A DNA stretch of 64,000 nucleotides, from NCBI GenBank assembly GCA_963921195.1, contig OY992537.1, positions 35,449,410 through 35,513,409 on the forward strand, given 5' to 3'. Numbering within the stretch: position 1 is the stretch's first letter; the number at the start of each line of letters is the position of its first letter. Origin of the DNA: Pegoplata infirma. Its lineage: Eukaryota; Arthropoda; Insecta; Diptera; Anthomyiidae. The notes beneath the pieces were generated by a model. That model did no database searches. It worked only from the letters and a program-made list of their open reading frames with translations, and was not told where the DNA came from. The position numbers and the translations under genes were made by a program. Positions 22,379 to 33,395 of this stretch are shown here, piece by piece.

Positions 22379-23314
22379 TTTATACCCTCCACTATAGTGA
22401 TAGAGGGTATATATAAGTTTGTCATTCCGTTTGTAACACATCGAAATATTGGTCTAGGACCCCATAAAGTATATATATTCATGATCCTCGATCGATTTTA
22501 AGTCGATCTATGTCCGTCCGTCCGTCTGTCTGTCCGTCCGTAGAAAACACGCTAACTTTTGAAAGACTTTACAGAGGCTACTGAAGTTTGGCATATATGT
22601 TGGTCACTTACCTGGTCAGGTTGGTATTGCAATCCAGCCAAATCGGTCCAGTGGTTCAAAAGTTATGAGCAAAAGAGTAAATTTCGGCAAGGGTGTTTTC
22701 CGAATTTACGAGATAAAAACACAATAACTTTCGAAAGACAATAATAAGATTGCTGAAGCTTGACACGTATCTTTGCCGTTCCCTATGTCTGTTTGGTATT
22801 AAATTTCAGCTTAATCGGTCCAGTGGTTCAAAAGTTATAAGCAAAACCCTGAATTTCAGATTTGTTTCATCTAAACGTGTTTAAACAAGTTTTAAAAGCA
22901 TTGGTGGTAACTTAACAATGCTTTTCAAACTTGTTTAGTTTTAAAGCAATGCTTTTTAAACTTGTTTAGTTTTAAAAGCATTGGTAACTTAAAAATTACA
23001 CTCGAAAAAAATTTTACACTCAAAAACAATTTTACAGTCGAAAAAATTTTACACTCAAAAAAAAAAATTAGTTTTTTTTACAAAAATTACAATATTTTGT
23101 GTACACATGTACGTGAATTCACTCAGAAATATTTTTACAGTAAAAAAAACATACACTCGAAAAAAAATTTACACTCAAAAAATAAAATTAGTAATTTTTT
23201 TAATGACCAAAAAAAGTGTTTTTTACTAAAATAAAATATTTCTAATCAAAATTGTTAATTTTTTTCACGTTAAAAAATGTACGACAAAGTCGAATTTAAC
23301 TTTTCTACTTGTTT
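22379..23314 (+). repeat. Mini-me-like repeat with (GTCY)n
   Basis: It begins TATACCCTCCACTATAGTGA, carries a GTCCGTCCGTCTGTCTGTCC tract near 22512-22540, and ends in the CGAATTTAACTTTTCTACTT block. Mini-me elements are a dipteran dispersed repeat known to nucleate (GTCY)n microsatellites. The identification is by overall layout. The 3' half is made of TTTACACTCRAAAAA tandem units. Confidence 0.65.
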
Positions 23315-23512
23315 ATTTTAAAAAGTCAAAAAATAAATAAATAAATTACAAAAATCAGTTAAAAAAATTTTAATTCATTTAATAAAAATAACTTCAATAT
23401 AAAATAATAAATAATAAAGTGATATCAAGTGCATTCAACAAAAAAACAAGAGTTGCCAAGTTTATAATGTTAAGTAGTGATACCGTTTTTTTTACAAGTA
23501 TTTATATTTATA

Positions 23513-25171
23513 CAGCTGCGGTCAAAAAAATAGCACCAGGATAAAACAAAATTTTCTTCGTTGGGTTTTTTTTAACAATTTAAACTTATGTCACTGAAAA
23601 CGTGTCATAAGTTACTTACAAGAGTGTGCCACAATATTACATAAGAAAGGGCTAATTTGGGTTTTTATTTTATTAAAAATTTTTAGAGTTTTTAAAAAAA
23701 CTTCAAAAAGTCTCAGTCAAAAAAATAGCACCACAGTACTTTTTGTATTAATATCAACTTCTTAAATTTGAAAAACGAATGGATTATGAATTCAGTATTG
23801 TTGTGATATCTTTAAATAATAAAAAAAAAATTTGTCGAGTGCTCATTGTTGACAATTACCTATCTACAACGTTATTGTACCGAATTCAAGAGATTTTGGG
23901 ATCTTTAATTCGAAATTGAGTTCCAGATTTGCCAAACAGCCACCCAAAGGGCTTTATTACAAGTTGGTTGTATTGAAGATACTCCCTTCTCTATATCTGT
24001 CCATTAACTTTCGATTTGATCTAGATCTGGGGACTGAACAGACCATTCCATCACGTTTACATTATTGTCCAGAACCAATTTTTTGCCAATTTCACGTCAT
24101 ACTTTGGGTAATTGACGTGCTAAAAGACCTAAATTAGTGGCATTTGCTCAGAAACTTATAGTAACATTACTTTCTGGAGGATATAAACGTTAAGTGTTTA
24201 TCCACGATTGTCCTAGTCCAATATGTGAGCCATGGTCCAATATATGAACCCCACTCCACAGTAGTAAAATATCCTCCACACCATAAGCACCATTTTAAGA
24301 TATTTTTATTTCGAATTTTGGACTGAATTCCGCGTTATAGGGTCTTCTGACATAGGTTTGTGTTCCCATGTCTCCAAATAAAACAACAATGGATTCATTT
24401 GTCCATAGAACATTGATCCACTTTTAAGCTGGTAATTCTGAGTCACTGTTAGCAAACTTCAAACGACTTGCAGCATGCTTAAGTGAGAGTAGACGCACTT
24501 TTTCGAATCTACAAGCGTTAATTTTGTTGTTTTGTAATCTTCGACGAACATTTTCGGCATATGCAGTCCTTTTTTAGCTCTGGAGCTGCCGTAAATGGGG
24601 CCTTCTTGCATTGTCTTTACAAACACCTAACCATTAATGGTAACTGACGTCGCTGGTGACTAAGTTTTTCAAGCTCTAAAGTTAATATTGTTGAATTTTC
24701 AATCATTTTATAAGCGCATCCAACCAATTTTCCTGTTTCAGAATATGGTTTATGTTTAGAAATTATATTTATTACAAAAGCACGTTTTTGAGGAGTGTAA
24801 TGCTTTCCACGTCCTATGTTTATGAAAATAAGCATCAAATTTTGTAATGAATTAATTTTTTTATAAATAAAAACTATCTTCCTTTAATATTTAACACTTT
24901 TATTTTAATAATTTAAACAATATTAATTTTTTTAATGAAATTTTGTCATTCGGTGCTATTTTATTGACTGCACTGATTCAGAGTTTTTTTAAAATATCGA
25001 TCATTAAAAAAGAACCGTCCACAATTTTTGGAAAAAGTAAAAACATTTAAGGGGTATATACTTAGTTTAAGAGTATTACATATTTACTTTAAACGAATAC
25101 ACACATAATATTTTGTTTTAATTGGATGAATAGAGAGTTTGTCATTGGTGCTATTTTTTTGACCGGCACTG
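23513..25171 (-). mobile_element. Decayed Tc1-like transposon with IR/DR ends
   Basis: The outer ends share CGGTCAAAAAAATAGCACC in inverted orientation. TA lies outside at 23511-23512 and 25172-25173. Inner copies of the same motif (near 23718 and 24952) give an IR/DR layout. On the minus strand a Tc1-type transposase is recognisable in pieces: a helix-turn-helix block starting RGKHYTPQKRAFV near 24805, a TNESIVVLFGD block near 24390, and WSVQSPDLDQIES near 24030. Stops and frameshifts separate them, so it cannot encode an active enzyme. Confidence 0.85.
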
Positions 25172-25328
25172 TATATAAAAAACTCGAAAAAAACACACCT
25201 TGTGTCCCTCTGTGCATCGTGCAGTTCAGCATTTGTTCGGCCATGTTTTTTTAGCTAACTTTACATTTTTTTTTTGTGGAACTTATGACAGATTGTTACT
25301 CAATATTACCCAAGTTTATTTTTTTGTT
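25172..25328. other. Short gap between Tc1-like relic and caspase
   Basis: No gene. A minus-strand AATAAA overlaps the caspase stop region near 25325-25333 and may be its polyadenylation signal. Confidence 0.4.
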
Positions 25329-26012
25329 TTATTTACCCATCCAATCATAATTTACTATATAGGAATTATCATTGTCCAATTCAGGTGAAAATATTTTGTA
25401 AAATATTTGATTTTCACTTAACTGCATATTTTTTATACTTCCAAAAACTAAAAATGAAGTCATAAATTTAAAATTTCTATCATTTCTTGCAGCTCCACTT
25501 AGTTTTTCCAAATCACCAACAAGTGAATCGATAAGTTCCATCATTTTGCAAGTCGCATTTGAAGATGGTATAACACAACACGATTTTGATGAACCTCTAC
25601 TAACCAATTCGGCACAGTTTTTTAAACCATAAAATTTTGATAATTTTCGATCAACTTTCTGCACTATTTCTTTCAAAGTATTGTTGAAGCTTATGTTTGC
25701 AAAATATTTACAAAGCAGACATATAAACGGCGAACCAAGTTTGGGATTTCGAAATGATATAACTTGATCTGGAACGCTATAGACGACGAAAGTATTCTTA
25801 TTCAAATGACCGCCATCGGTGGGTTTTATATTTTTCAAATCATCTTCATCAGCATACGATGCATGTATTGGACCACGACAGGCATTTATGGTAAATATTT
25901 TATTAACTTCTTTAAGAGATTCATTAGATTGTATAGGTTGGATTATATCAGAGTTTATATTTAAAACGCCATCATGGGTATGAATAACATTTGATTCGCC
26001 ATGAGACATTAT
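25329..26012 (-). CDS. Caspase, catalytic part (His, Cys, small subunit)
   Basis: This is the C-terminal 226 codons of a caspase (peptidase family C14) whose 5' part lies at 28623-29852. It starts at the catalytic His motif MSHGE and continues to INACRG, with the catalytic Cys and the usual Gln replaced by Asn. It then has acidic linker candidates (DEDD, then PTDG) and the small-subunit signature VPDQVISFRNP with GSPFI. Numbered on the uninterrupted 637-residue protein, these are His414, Cys455 and Arg498. About 100 residues follow the small-subunit start, longer than usual. The ATG here (Met412) is internal, not a true start. A TIR element (26013-28620) separates it from the rest, so this copy probably makes no active protease. 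Confidence 0.85.
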   Translation of the reverse strand: MMSHGESNVIHTHDGVLNINSDIIQPIQSNESLKEVNKIFTINACRGPIHASYADEDDLKNIKPTDGGHLNKNTFVVYSVPDQVISFRNPKLGSPFICLLCKYFANISFNNTLKEIVQKVDRKLSKFYGLKNCAELVSRGSSKSCCVIPSSNATCKMMELIDSLVGDLEKLSGAARNDRNFKFMTSFLVFGSIKNMQLSENQIFYKIFSPELDNDNSYIVNYDWMGK

Positions 26013-26216
26013 CCCAACAAACCAAAAAATAATACTCTATCATAACTAATATAATTTTTTAAAAATAAGTTATAAATTATCATTATAATGATAAAAAAAT
26101 TGTATCATGAAAATATCTAAATAAAATCATTTATGTTTGTTTTGATAGTTTGGCTGGAAATTTTAATTTTATTTATTTGTGAAAGCAGTCAAAAAATATT
26201 TTTATTTTCTTTAAAA

Positions 26217-28213
26217 ATGTATTCTATTGGAGACAATATTGGCAAAATTGCTCCTTGTACTAGCAATTCTCATCATTCCCACAATGCAATAATTAAACCC
26301 AAGGTATGTATGCTTACATATGTAACTATATTAATAATTGTATTCTGTTAATATTTCATGGTGTGTTTTTAGGTTTCATCACGAATTTGGATATTTTGTG
26401 GATACGGATTCTTAGCTGGAGCTTTATTAACAGTAAAAAAGGCTTGACTTCCACAGAGTAAGTCCCCAATTAACATATTTTAGAAAAAATCTCACAGGAT
26501 CTGAGACTTTTTAAAGGAAAAATGTATCAGAATTTAAGATTTTTTCTGTAGGAAAAATGTCTCAGAATCTGAGACTTTTTCTATAGAACAAATGTCTCAG
26601 AATCTGAGACTTTTTCTATAGAACAAATGTCTCAGAATCTGAGACTTTCTATAGGAAAAATGTCTCAGAATCTAAGACTTTTTCTATAGGAAAAGTGTCT
26701 CAGAATCTGAGACTTTTTCTAAAGGAAAAATGTCGCAGAATCTGAGACTTTTTCTATAGGAAAAATGTCTTAGAATCTTAGACTTTTTCTATAGGAAAAA
26801 TGTTTCAGAATCTGAGACTTTCTATAGGAAAAATGGCTCAGAATCTGTGACTTTTTCTATATGAAAAATGTTTCAGAATCTGAGACTTATTCTATAGGAA
26901 AAATGTCTCAGAATCTGAGCCTTTTTCTATAGGAAAATGTCTCAGAATCTGAGACTTTTTCTATAGGAAAAATGTCTCAGAATCTGAGACTTTTTCTATA
27001 GGAAAAGTGTCTCAGAATCTGAGACTTTTTCTATAGGAAAAGTGTCTCAGAATCTGAGACTTTTTCTATAGGAAAAGTGTCTCAGAATCTGAGACTTTTT
27101 CTATAGGAAAAATATCTCAGAATCTGAGACTTTTTCTATAGGAAAAATGTCTCAGAATCTGAGACTTTTTCTATAGAAAAAATGTCTCCGAATCTGAGAC
27201 TTTTTCTATAGGAAAAATTTCTCAGAATCTGATACTTTTTCTATAGGAAAAATGTCTCAGAACCTGAGACTTTTTCTATAGGAAATATATCTCAGAATCT
27301 GAGACTTTTTCTATAGGAAAAATGTCTCAGAATCTGAGACTTTTTCTATAGGAAAAATGTCTCAGAATCTGAGACTTTTTCTATAGGAAAAATGTCTCAG
27401 AATCTGAGACTTTTTCTATAGGAAAAATGTCTCAGAATCTGAGACTTTTTCTATAGGAAAAATGTCTCAGAATCTGAGACTTTTTCTATAGGAAAAATGT
27501 CTCAGAATCTGAGACTTTTTCTATAGGAAAAATGTCTCAGAATCTGAGACTTTTTCTATAGGAAAAATGTCTCAGAATCTGAGACTTTTTCTATAGGAAA
27601 AATGTCTCAGAATCTGAGACTTTTTCTATAGGAAAAATGTCTCAGAATCTGAGACTTTTTCTATAGGAAAAATGTCTCAGAATCTGAGACTTTTTCTATA
27701 GGAAAAATGTCTCAGAATCTGAGACTTTTTCTATAGGAAAAATGTCTCAGAATCTGATACTTTTTCTATAGGAAAAATGTCTCAGAATCTGAGACTTTTT
27801 CTATAGGAAAAATGTCTCAGAATCTCAGACTTTTTCTATAGGAAAAATGTCTCAGAATCTCAGACTTTTTCTATAGGAAAAATGTCTCAGAATCTGAGAC
27901 TTTCTTTAGGAAAAATGTCTCAGAATCTGAGACTTTCTATTGGAAAAATGTCTCAGAATCTGATACTTTTTCTATAGGAAAAATATCTCAGAATATGAAA
28001 CATTTTTTATAGTAAAAATGTCTTAGAGTATGAGACTTTTTCTTTAGGAAAAAAATTTAGTTTTCGTCAGTAAAATTTAATTTTAAACTTTTTATTTTTT
28101 CAGAAGCTGGAAATAGTTTGCGAAAATCCATAGCCGATGAACGTGTACAAGGAACAAGTCAATATTTCCATGCTGTTTTATTGTTCTTCATTTATGTAAT
28201 TTTTTTAATTTAA
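26217..28213 (+). pseudogene. Small three-exon gene relic inside the caspase insertion
   Basis: Exon 1 (26217-26303) ends in AAG before GTATGTATG. Exon 2 starts at 26373 after TTTTTAG. The best second donor is GTAAGT at 26457, which matches the phase of exon 3 (28104-28213, after TTTTTTCAG). Read this way, the product is about 95 residues with two hydrophobic stretches, RIWIFCGYGFLAGALL and FHAVLLFFIYVIFLI. An in-frame TGA sits at the end of exon 2 (about 26445). A weaker GT at 26433 gives the wrong frame in exon 3. The RIW..G..L pattern faintly recalls the C-terminal half of TMEM50 proteins, but this is a guess. It could be a captured host gene fragment. Confidence 0.3.
26487..28045 (+). repeat. 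35-bp tandem array, about 44 copies
   Basis: The unit is GTCTCAGAATCTGAGAC followed by TTTTTCTATAGGAAAAAT. Both halves are themselves palindromic (stems CAGA-type and TTTTTC/GAAAAA). The central copies (about 27290-27760) are nearly identical, while edge copies are degenerate. The array fills the second intron of the small gene relic. A related array occurs at 59775-60560. Confidence 0.9.
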
Positions 28214-28472
28214 ATTAATTGTTATTTGTTATTGATGTAAATTATTTTAAGTCAAAAAATGCATTAAAAGCAAAAAATTAAAAAAAAAAACCGTTTATTA
28301 ATTTTAATATCATTTAGATATCATAAAAAATATTATATTTTTGGTTTATATTGATATCGAAAAGATATCATATTTTAATGGAATAATGATAAAATAACGA
28401 TAAAATTCCAGGAATTTATCGAAATTATTGTTGCGCTGCTTAAAATTTTCGATATCATTATATTGTAATTTT

Positions 28473-29852
28473 TTATTTGAATATCGATATTATAACGATA
28501 GGTACCTTCTCAGCAGCTACCCGTATTATATTTGTATCATGTATAATATTATTTTCGGGCAAACTTATCATTGATATTATATTATTATGATATACAAGCA
28601 ATATCTTTTGGTTTGTTGGGATAAAACAAAAAAAATTCTCTAGAGAACTGAAATCTTTTTCTCTTAAATATTCCAACAATTTCAATAGTTGCTGTTTATT
28701 CCAATCTTGTAAAAGTATTAGAGGAATACCCGCTAATTTCAAAACCCGTATTATATTTATCAAATCCTGATGACTACCGTCTCTATTACCACCAACTCCA
28801 TGATTTGTAAAATAATAATTATTAATTATAATTGCTAAAGCTGGATTTATTTTGTAAAAGTAAAGACCACATTTTGTGGATGTTTTAATTATTCTTTGAT
28901 TTGAATAAGATTTATTTCCTTTGGTTAATAACAAATCCTGTATTGGTGTCATCCACTGATTATTGGCACACATGAGTATATCCTTGATATCATCTAATAT
29001 ATAATATGGATGTATTATAACAATTTTCATATAAATAAAATTATCTATTTCAGAACGATTGTTTCTACAAAAGCTATGTAATTTGTTGTTAAAATTTAAA
29101 TAATTTTGATATCTTGTTGCCACATGTGCATTGTGCTGGTCTCCCATAGGAAACTGTTTAATAATTTTTTTAGATAATTGGTGAATGGTTTTGATTTCAT
29201 TACTAATATGATTTGCCTCACAACCAGTGTGGTCAAAACCGTTACCATAAGCGTCATAGTAATTGATTTTATTACTAAATCTAATCACTGATGATTTTCT
29301 TCCAAATTTTTTTTTCATACCACTCAAAGCTGTGGTTATTTTGTTTAAATATTTTCTCTTGACTGTAGTCAAATTTCTTTTTGAAAATAAATTCTCTTTA
29401 ATTTTGGAATATTTTTTTTCCGGTATAAGCAATTTTGGATCAATATCTTCGGAAAATTCTTTTGTTGTCTCAAAGACTTTTTCAAAGTTTAAAGATTCAA
29501 CAGTTAGTAATAATTTCGATTTAGTTTTAAGAAATTCATTTTTCTTTATGGCTTTTTCAATTCTATTTATTTTCTCTTTCTGACATTCGCAATTACAAAA
29601 ACAAATAATTGTTAAACTTGAGTATCCAATATATTTAGATTTTTGTATTTCTGCAAAAATGTCGTTAAAGCTTTTTTCATCGAGTTCATATTTTAGATTT
29701 GGATCTGTTCTGACAGTTTCTAAAATTTTGAAAATTTCCCGTTGCAAACGAGCATCTGTTTTACAATCAGATTGTTCATTGCATTTAAGAATATAAATAA
29801 CCGATTTCATGCCATAGTTTTTTAATATTTCTGTGGTAATTATATGATTCAT
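28473..29852 (-). CDS. Caspase, N-terminal part and start of large subunit; disrupted
   Basis: The genuine part is 29852-28623 (410 codons). The last 49 codons and stop are read from inserted DNA. An in-frame TAA lies 18 nt before the ATG, so the start is well supported. Residues 334-410 are a caspase large-subunit start: ALAIIINNYYF, then the S1-pocket Arg357 in NRDGS with Asp363, ending LENFFCF, which leads in family members directly to the SHG box. Residues 1-330 are a long prodomain. Part of it (about 30-92) reads like a degenerate second caspase fold. The gene is intronless. In flies, long-prodomain caspases act as initiators in apoptosis or immune signalling. Which Drosophila caspase is orthologous is unclear. 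Confidence 0.85.
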   Translation of the reverse strand: MNHIITTEILKNYGMKSVIYILKCNEQSDCKTDARLQREIFKILETVRTDPNLKYELDEKSFNDIFAEIQKSKYIGYSSLTIICFCNCECQKEKINRIEKAIKKNEFLKTKSKLLLTVESLNFEKVFETTKEFSEDIDPKLLIPEKKYSKIKENLFSKRNLTTVKRKYLNKITTALSGMKKKFGRKSSVIRFSNKINYYDAYGNGFDHTGCEANHISNEIKTIHQLSKKIIKQFPMGDQHNAHVATRYQNYLNFNNKLHSFCRNNRSEIDNFIYMKIVIIHPYYILDDIKDILMCANNQWMTPIQDLLLTKGNKSYSNQRIIKTSTKCGLYFYKINPALAIIINNYYFTNHGVGGNRDGSHQDLINIIRVLKLAGIPLILLQDWNKQQLLKLLEYLREKDFSSLENFFCFIPTNQKILLVYHNNIISMISLPENNIIHDTNIIRVAAEKVPIVIISIFK

Positions 29853-30454
29853 TTTTATTGTTTTTACTTATTGTAGATGAATGACGTCTGGGCAATAGAA
29901 CCGTCTGCCTTAAGGTTTAAGTATAAACTGAAATAAATTTGCATCTACTGTTTGTTATACCCAGAAAAAAACTTTCTTTGGCAGGTAAAGATTGGGTCAC
30001 ACGTTGACTATACTACACAGAAAAAAAAATCGTCAATACAATTAATTTCATTGTTAATACATACATAGGGTGACCATTTTTTTCTGAACTTAAATCAGTA
30101 CGCCAAAGTTTTTTTCCCCCCAAAAAAAACTCTTTTCTATGGGAAAAACTTGGGGTCAATTGGTATTTCAGTAAAACAACTGTTAAAAACAACTACCTTA
30201 AACTGTTGTCGTTATATTGCAGGAAATCTTCAAACAACTTCATTTCAATGTTTTACTGACAAAATTGTTTCATTGGAGCAAAAATAACAAAACCCCGCAT
30301 GTTTTCAGAATAAGAAAATTTCTCAGATTCTGAAGACATTTTTAGTTAAGTTTTGATAACTCTTCCTTTTAGAAATCTTTCCAGATGATTAACACATGTT
30401 TTTTTAATAGCCCTGATGTTATGAGCGCTCTTTCTAATTTCTAATCAGAATTAT
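29853..30454. other. Upstream of caspase; no further gene
   Basis: A minus-strand TTTATACTTAA near 29925 is a weak TATA candidate. The rest is AT-rich with no ORF, RNA gene or element end that I can support. Confidence 0.35.
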
Positions 30455-30941
30455 CAAGCTCTTTGTCTCCCGCTCTTAATATTTTGGAACTTTTTAACAG
30501 AAGGTACGAAAACTGTTAGACGAGGAAAATACGATAATGTTAAATTAACATTGTTGGTTTGACAAATAATGCTAACTTTTTATATCGAAAAAGCGCTTAA
30601 TAAATTTAAAAAAAATGTATCAATTTATAATTTTTATGTTAATATTATTTAGGAAATACCTTTAAAAGTGTTTAAAACAAATTGTCAGCAAATAAAAAGT
30701 CATTGGATTTCCCGATAATCCACAAAAAAAACTTTTTTTACAGCTAGATGAAAAAAAAACGCTAGCTTTAGTCTGAAAATTGCCAAACTGCAACACTTTT
30801 TTTTTGTTTATATAGAACTTAAGGGATTTTTTTTGGTTTGATCAAACGTCCAGTTCGATGGCGGACTTAGCAAAGGGAATTTAAGAGCGGCTTTAACAGA
30901 AGAAGAGCGAGTTCAGATCTCTTTAGTATTGATACTCTTTG
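30455..30941 (+). mobile_element. 487-bp MITE, copy 2, 7-bp TSD
   Basis: It is nearly identical to 10833-11326 and flanked by GAATTAT at 30448-30454 and 30942-30948. Two copies with independent 7-bp duplications define the family boundaries well. It has no coding capacity. Confidence 0.85.
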
Positions 30942-30984
30942 GAATTATACAATTACATTGTGCTCTATTCGGGAGTTCACTTTT

Positions 30985-31975
30985 GCCATTCCACTATGGT
31001 TCCAAATCCATTTTTTTTGGCAGAAATTAAAAAAATAAAATTTAACAAATTTTCAAAAGCTAATACATTTCCTCAATGTCAACACTATAAGCTATCAAAA
31101 AAGTGTAATGAAAAAAAATTGGTGCCAATACTTTCAGTTTGCTAGGCTTTCAAAGTTGAAAGTTTTAAGACGTATAATAAAACCGGAGTGAAATCACTAT
31201 TACACTTATACAAACGGCAAATGGAAAAACTAAAATTATAAAGAGGCTAAAGGGACAAATTGAAACCTAAGGATACTAGTTTTTATTAAAAATTCCTATT
31301 TTACAGATAATTCATCCTTGGAGTAATTTTTGGGTGTTTTGATTATGAGGATTTTGGAGCCAAAATAGCCTATATCTTTGGTGGACAAAAAGTTGTGTTT
31401 GGGCATGAACTTGCATGAGTCTTTAAATGTGAAAGTGTTTTCAATATTGTATATTTAATATTAAAATTTACATCTTGCCAGCATTTTTTGGCAAACTCCC
31501 ACAATTTCCATTTTAGTTTAGCACAAATTTCGGCCAAATTTGCTGTTTTTTGCGTGACACGGCTTAAAATTTTTTTTTTTTATATTTTTTTTGCCTTCCG
31601 TAAAGCTAAATAACTAAGAAAAATATATTTAAAAAAAAATTTTTCCAAAAAAAAAAAAAAATTTTCAAAAAAAAAATTTTTCAAAAAAAAAAATTTTAAA
31701 AAAAAATTTTTTTTTTGACAATCGATTTTTGATTGCGCTAAGAGATAAAAATCATCCCAGAATTAATCCAAGTGACCTTGCTTCATTTTTTGAATTGATG
31801 CCAAAAAAATGCATTTGGAACCATAGTGCATTCACCATATTTTTAAATATTTTATATTCTTTCGAATTTTAAGATTTTCAAATTTTTTTTCTTAAAATTA
31901 TTAAAAAAATGCAATTTACAAGAAAAAAAATTTAAAATCTTAAAATTCGAAAGAACATCATATTTTAAAAAATTA
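30985..31975. repeat. Inverted-repeat segment
   Basis: CACTATGGTTCCAAATCCAT near 30990 recurs inverted near 31805-31826, enclosing about 800 bp with T- and A-runs. A second small palindrome based on CGAATTTTAAGATTTT lies at about 31860-31960. No gene seen. Confidence 0.5.
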
Positions 31976-32550
31976 GGTGAATGGTGAAACTTAACTACCG
32001 ACTCGGAAGTCACGAGTAGATACAGAAAATCTATCGTCCTTTGAACTTGTTATAGAAAACATTGAAGATTCAGTGTGCTTTTTTATAGAAATTTGTAAAT
32101 TTTAAACTAACCTCAAATACATTTTGGGTTAAGGAACCCTTTGATTCGCGAACACTAAGCTCCTTAGAATTAATTCAATACATATTATCTGATTGTCATG
32201 TTCAAGTTATAAAAACCCACTCCGTCTACTTATTTTACGGAAATTCAAACTTTTTTATAGAATTTCAAAACCTGAAAATTTTTCTATAGAAAAATGTCTC
32301 ATCAACATTCGAAAGCACATATCAAGAGAAAGCCCCCACATTAATCCTAGAAAAAAATTAAAATAAAAGTTACAACAAAAACAATTGAAAGTGTTGTAGC
32401 CAAATAGAGAGAAATTTCTCTTTCTCTCTATTTTCCTAAGGATCAAACAATAAATGTAGAAACAAATTTCAAGAACAACAACTGCAACAAAAACAGTCGA
32501 ATGTGTTGTAGGCATATAGAAAGTTCATAGCAAGACATTATTCGTAGAAA
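31976..32550. other. No gene seen
   Basis: AT-rich sequence. Overlapping minus-strand ORFs at 32255-32712 are low-complexity and partly lie in repeat sequence. No domain was recognised. Confidence 0.35.
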
Positions 32551-33395
32551 AACAAGTAGAAAAGTTAAATTCCACTTTGCCGAATCTATGAATACCCTCC
32601 ACAATGCCTTTTTTAAAGGATAGTACATTTTTTTTCCGTGAAAAAAATTTACAATTTTGATTAGAAATATTTTATTTTGAGTAAAAAAATATTTTTTGTC
32701 ATTTAAAAACAAAAAAAAATTATTAAATTTTTTTTTGAGTGTAAAACTTTTTTCGAGTTTAAAGTTTTATTTACTGTAAAAATATTTCTGAGTGATACGT
32801 ATGTACACAAAATATTGCCATTTTTGTAAAAAAACAATTTTTTTTTTGAGTGTAACATTTTTTTTTGAGTGTAAAATTTTTTTTGAGTGTAAAATTTTTT
32901 TCGAGTGTAGTTTTTAAGTTACCAATGCTTTTAAAACTATACAAGTTTAAAAAGAATTGCTTTAAAATTAAACAAGTTTGAAAAGCATTGTTAAGTTACC
33001 GCCAATGCTTTTAAAACTTGTTTAACACGTGTCATTTAAGATGAAACCAATCTGGAATTCAGAGTTTTACTAATAACTTTTGAACCACTAGACCGATTGA
33101 GCGGAAATTCAATAGCAAACAAAACTGCGGAACGGCAAAGATACGTGCCACGTTTCAGCAGTCTAATTATTGCCTTTCGAAAGTTATCGTGTTTTGTATA
33201 TCGTAAATTCGCGAAAACACCTTGCCGAAATTTACTCTTTTGCTCATAACTTTTGACGGACAGACAGACGGATATACATCGCTAGATCGACTTAAAATCG
33301 ATCAAGGATCATGAATATATATACTTTATGGGGTCCTAGAAAAATATTTCGATGTGTTACAAACGGAATGACAAACTTACATATCGTCACCTTAA
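32551..33395 (-). repeat. Mini-me-like repeat, reverse orientation
   Basis: It reads as the reverse complement of 22379-23314: the CAAGTAGAAAAGTTAAATT end first, then TTTGAGTGTAAAA units, a short GACAGACAGACGG tract near 33250, and the CATAAAGTATATATATTCAT block. The outermost 5' start is missing or diverged. Confidence 0.65.

Larger units (their letters stand above)
26013..28620 (+). mobile_element. 2.6-kb TIR element inserted in the caspase, AT duplication
   Basis: The ends are inverted copies of CCCAACAAACCAAAA with imperfect similarity for about 50 bp. AT flanks both sides (26011-26012 and 28621-28622). Deleting the element plus one AT restores an unbroken caspase frame across TTT-ATA-ATG, which fixes the boundaries. 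No transposase is present. An AT dinucleotide target is reported for the ISL2EU/IS4EU group, so that is a possible home. About 1.55 kb of the element is a 35-bp tandem array. Confidence 0.8.

Noticed and set aside
22962..23234. 90-codon ORF rich in Lys, Ser and Asn
   Set aside because: Translation of TTTACACTCGAAAAA tail units of a mini-me-like repeat, shared with other copies in other frames.
24617..24838. Intact Tc1 transposase gene
   Set aside because: Only the N-terminal DNA-binding block is open; stops and frameshifts follow before the catalytic blocks.
26010..28620. Ordinary intron of the caspase
   Set aside because: The ends are inverted repeats with an AT duplication. Tested donor/acceptor choices near the junction break the frame, whereas clean excision of the element restores it.
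29263..29583. 106-codon + strand ORF
   Set aside because: Antisense shadow of the caspase coding region with a low-complexity hydrophobic product.
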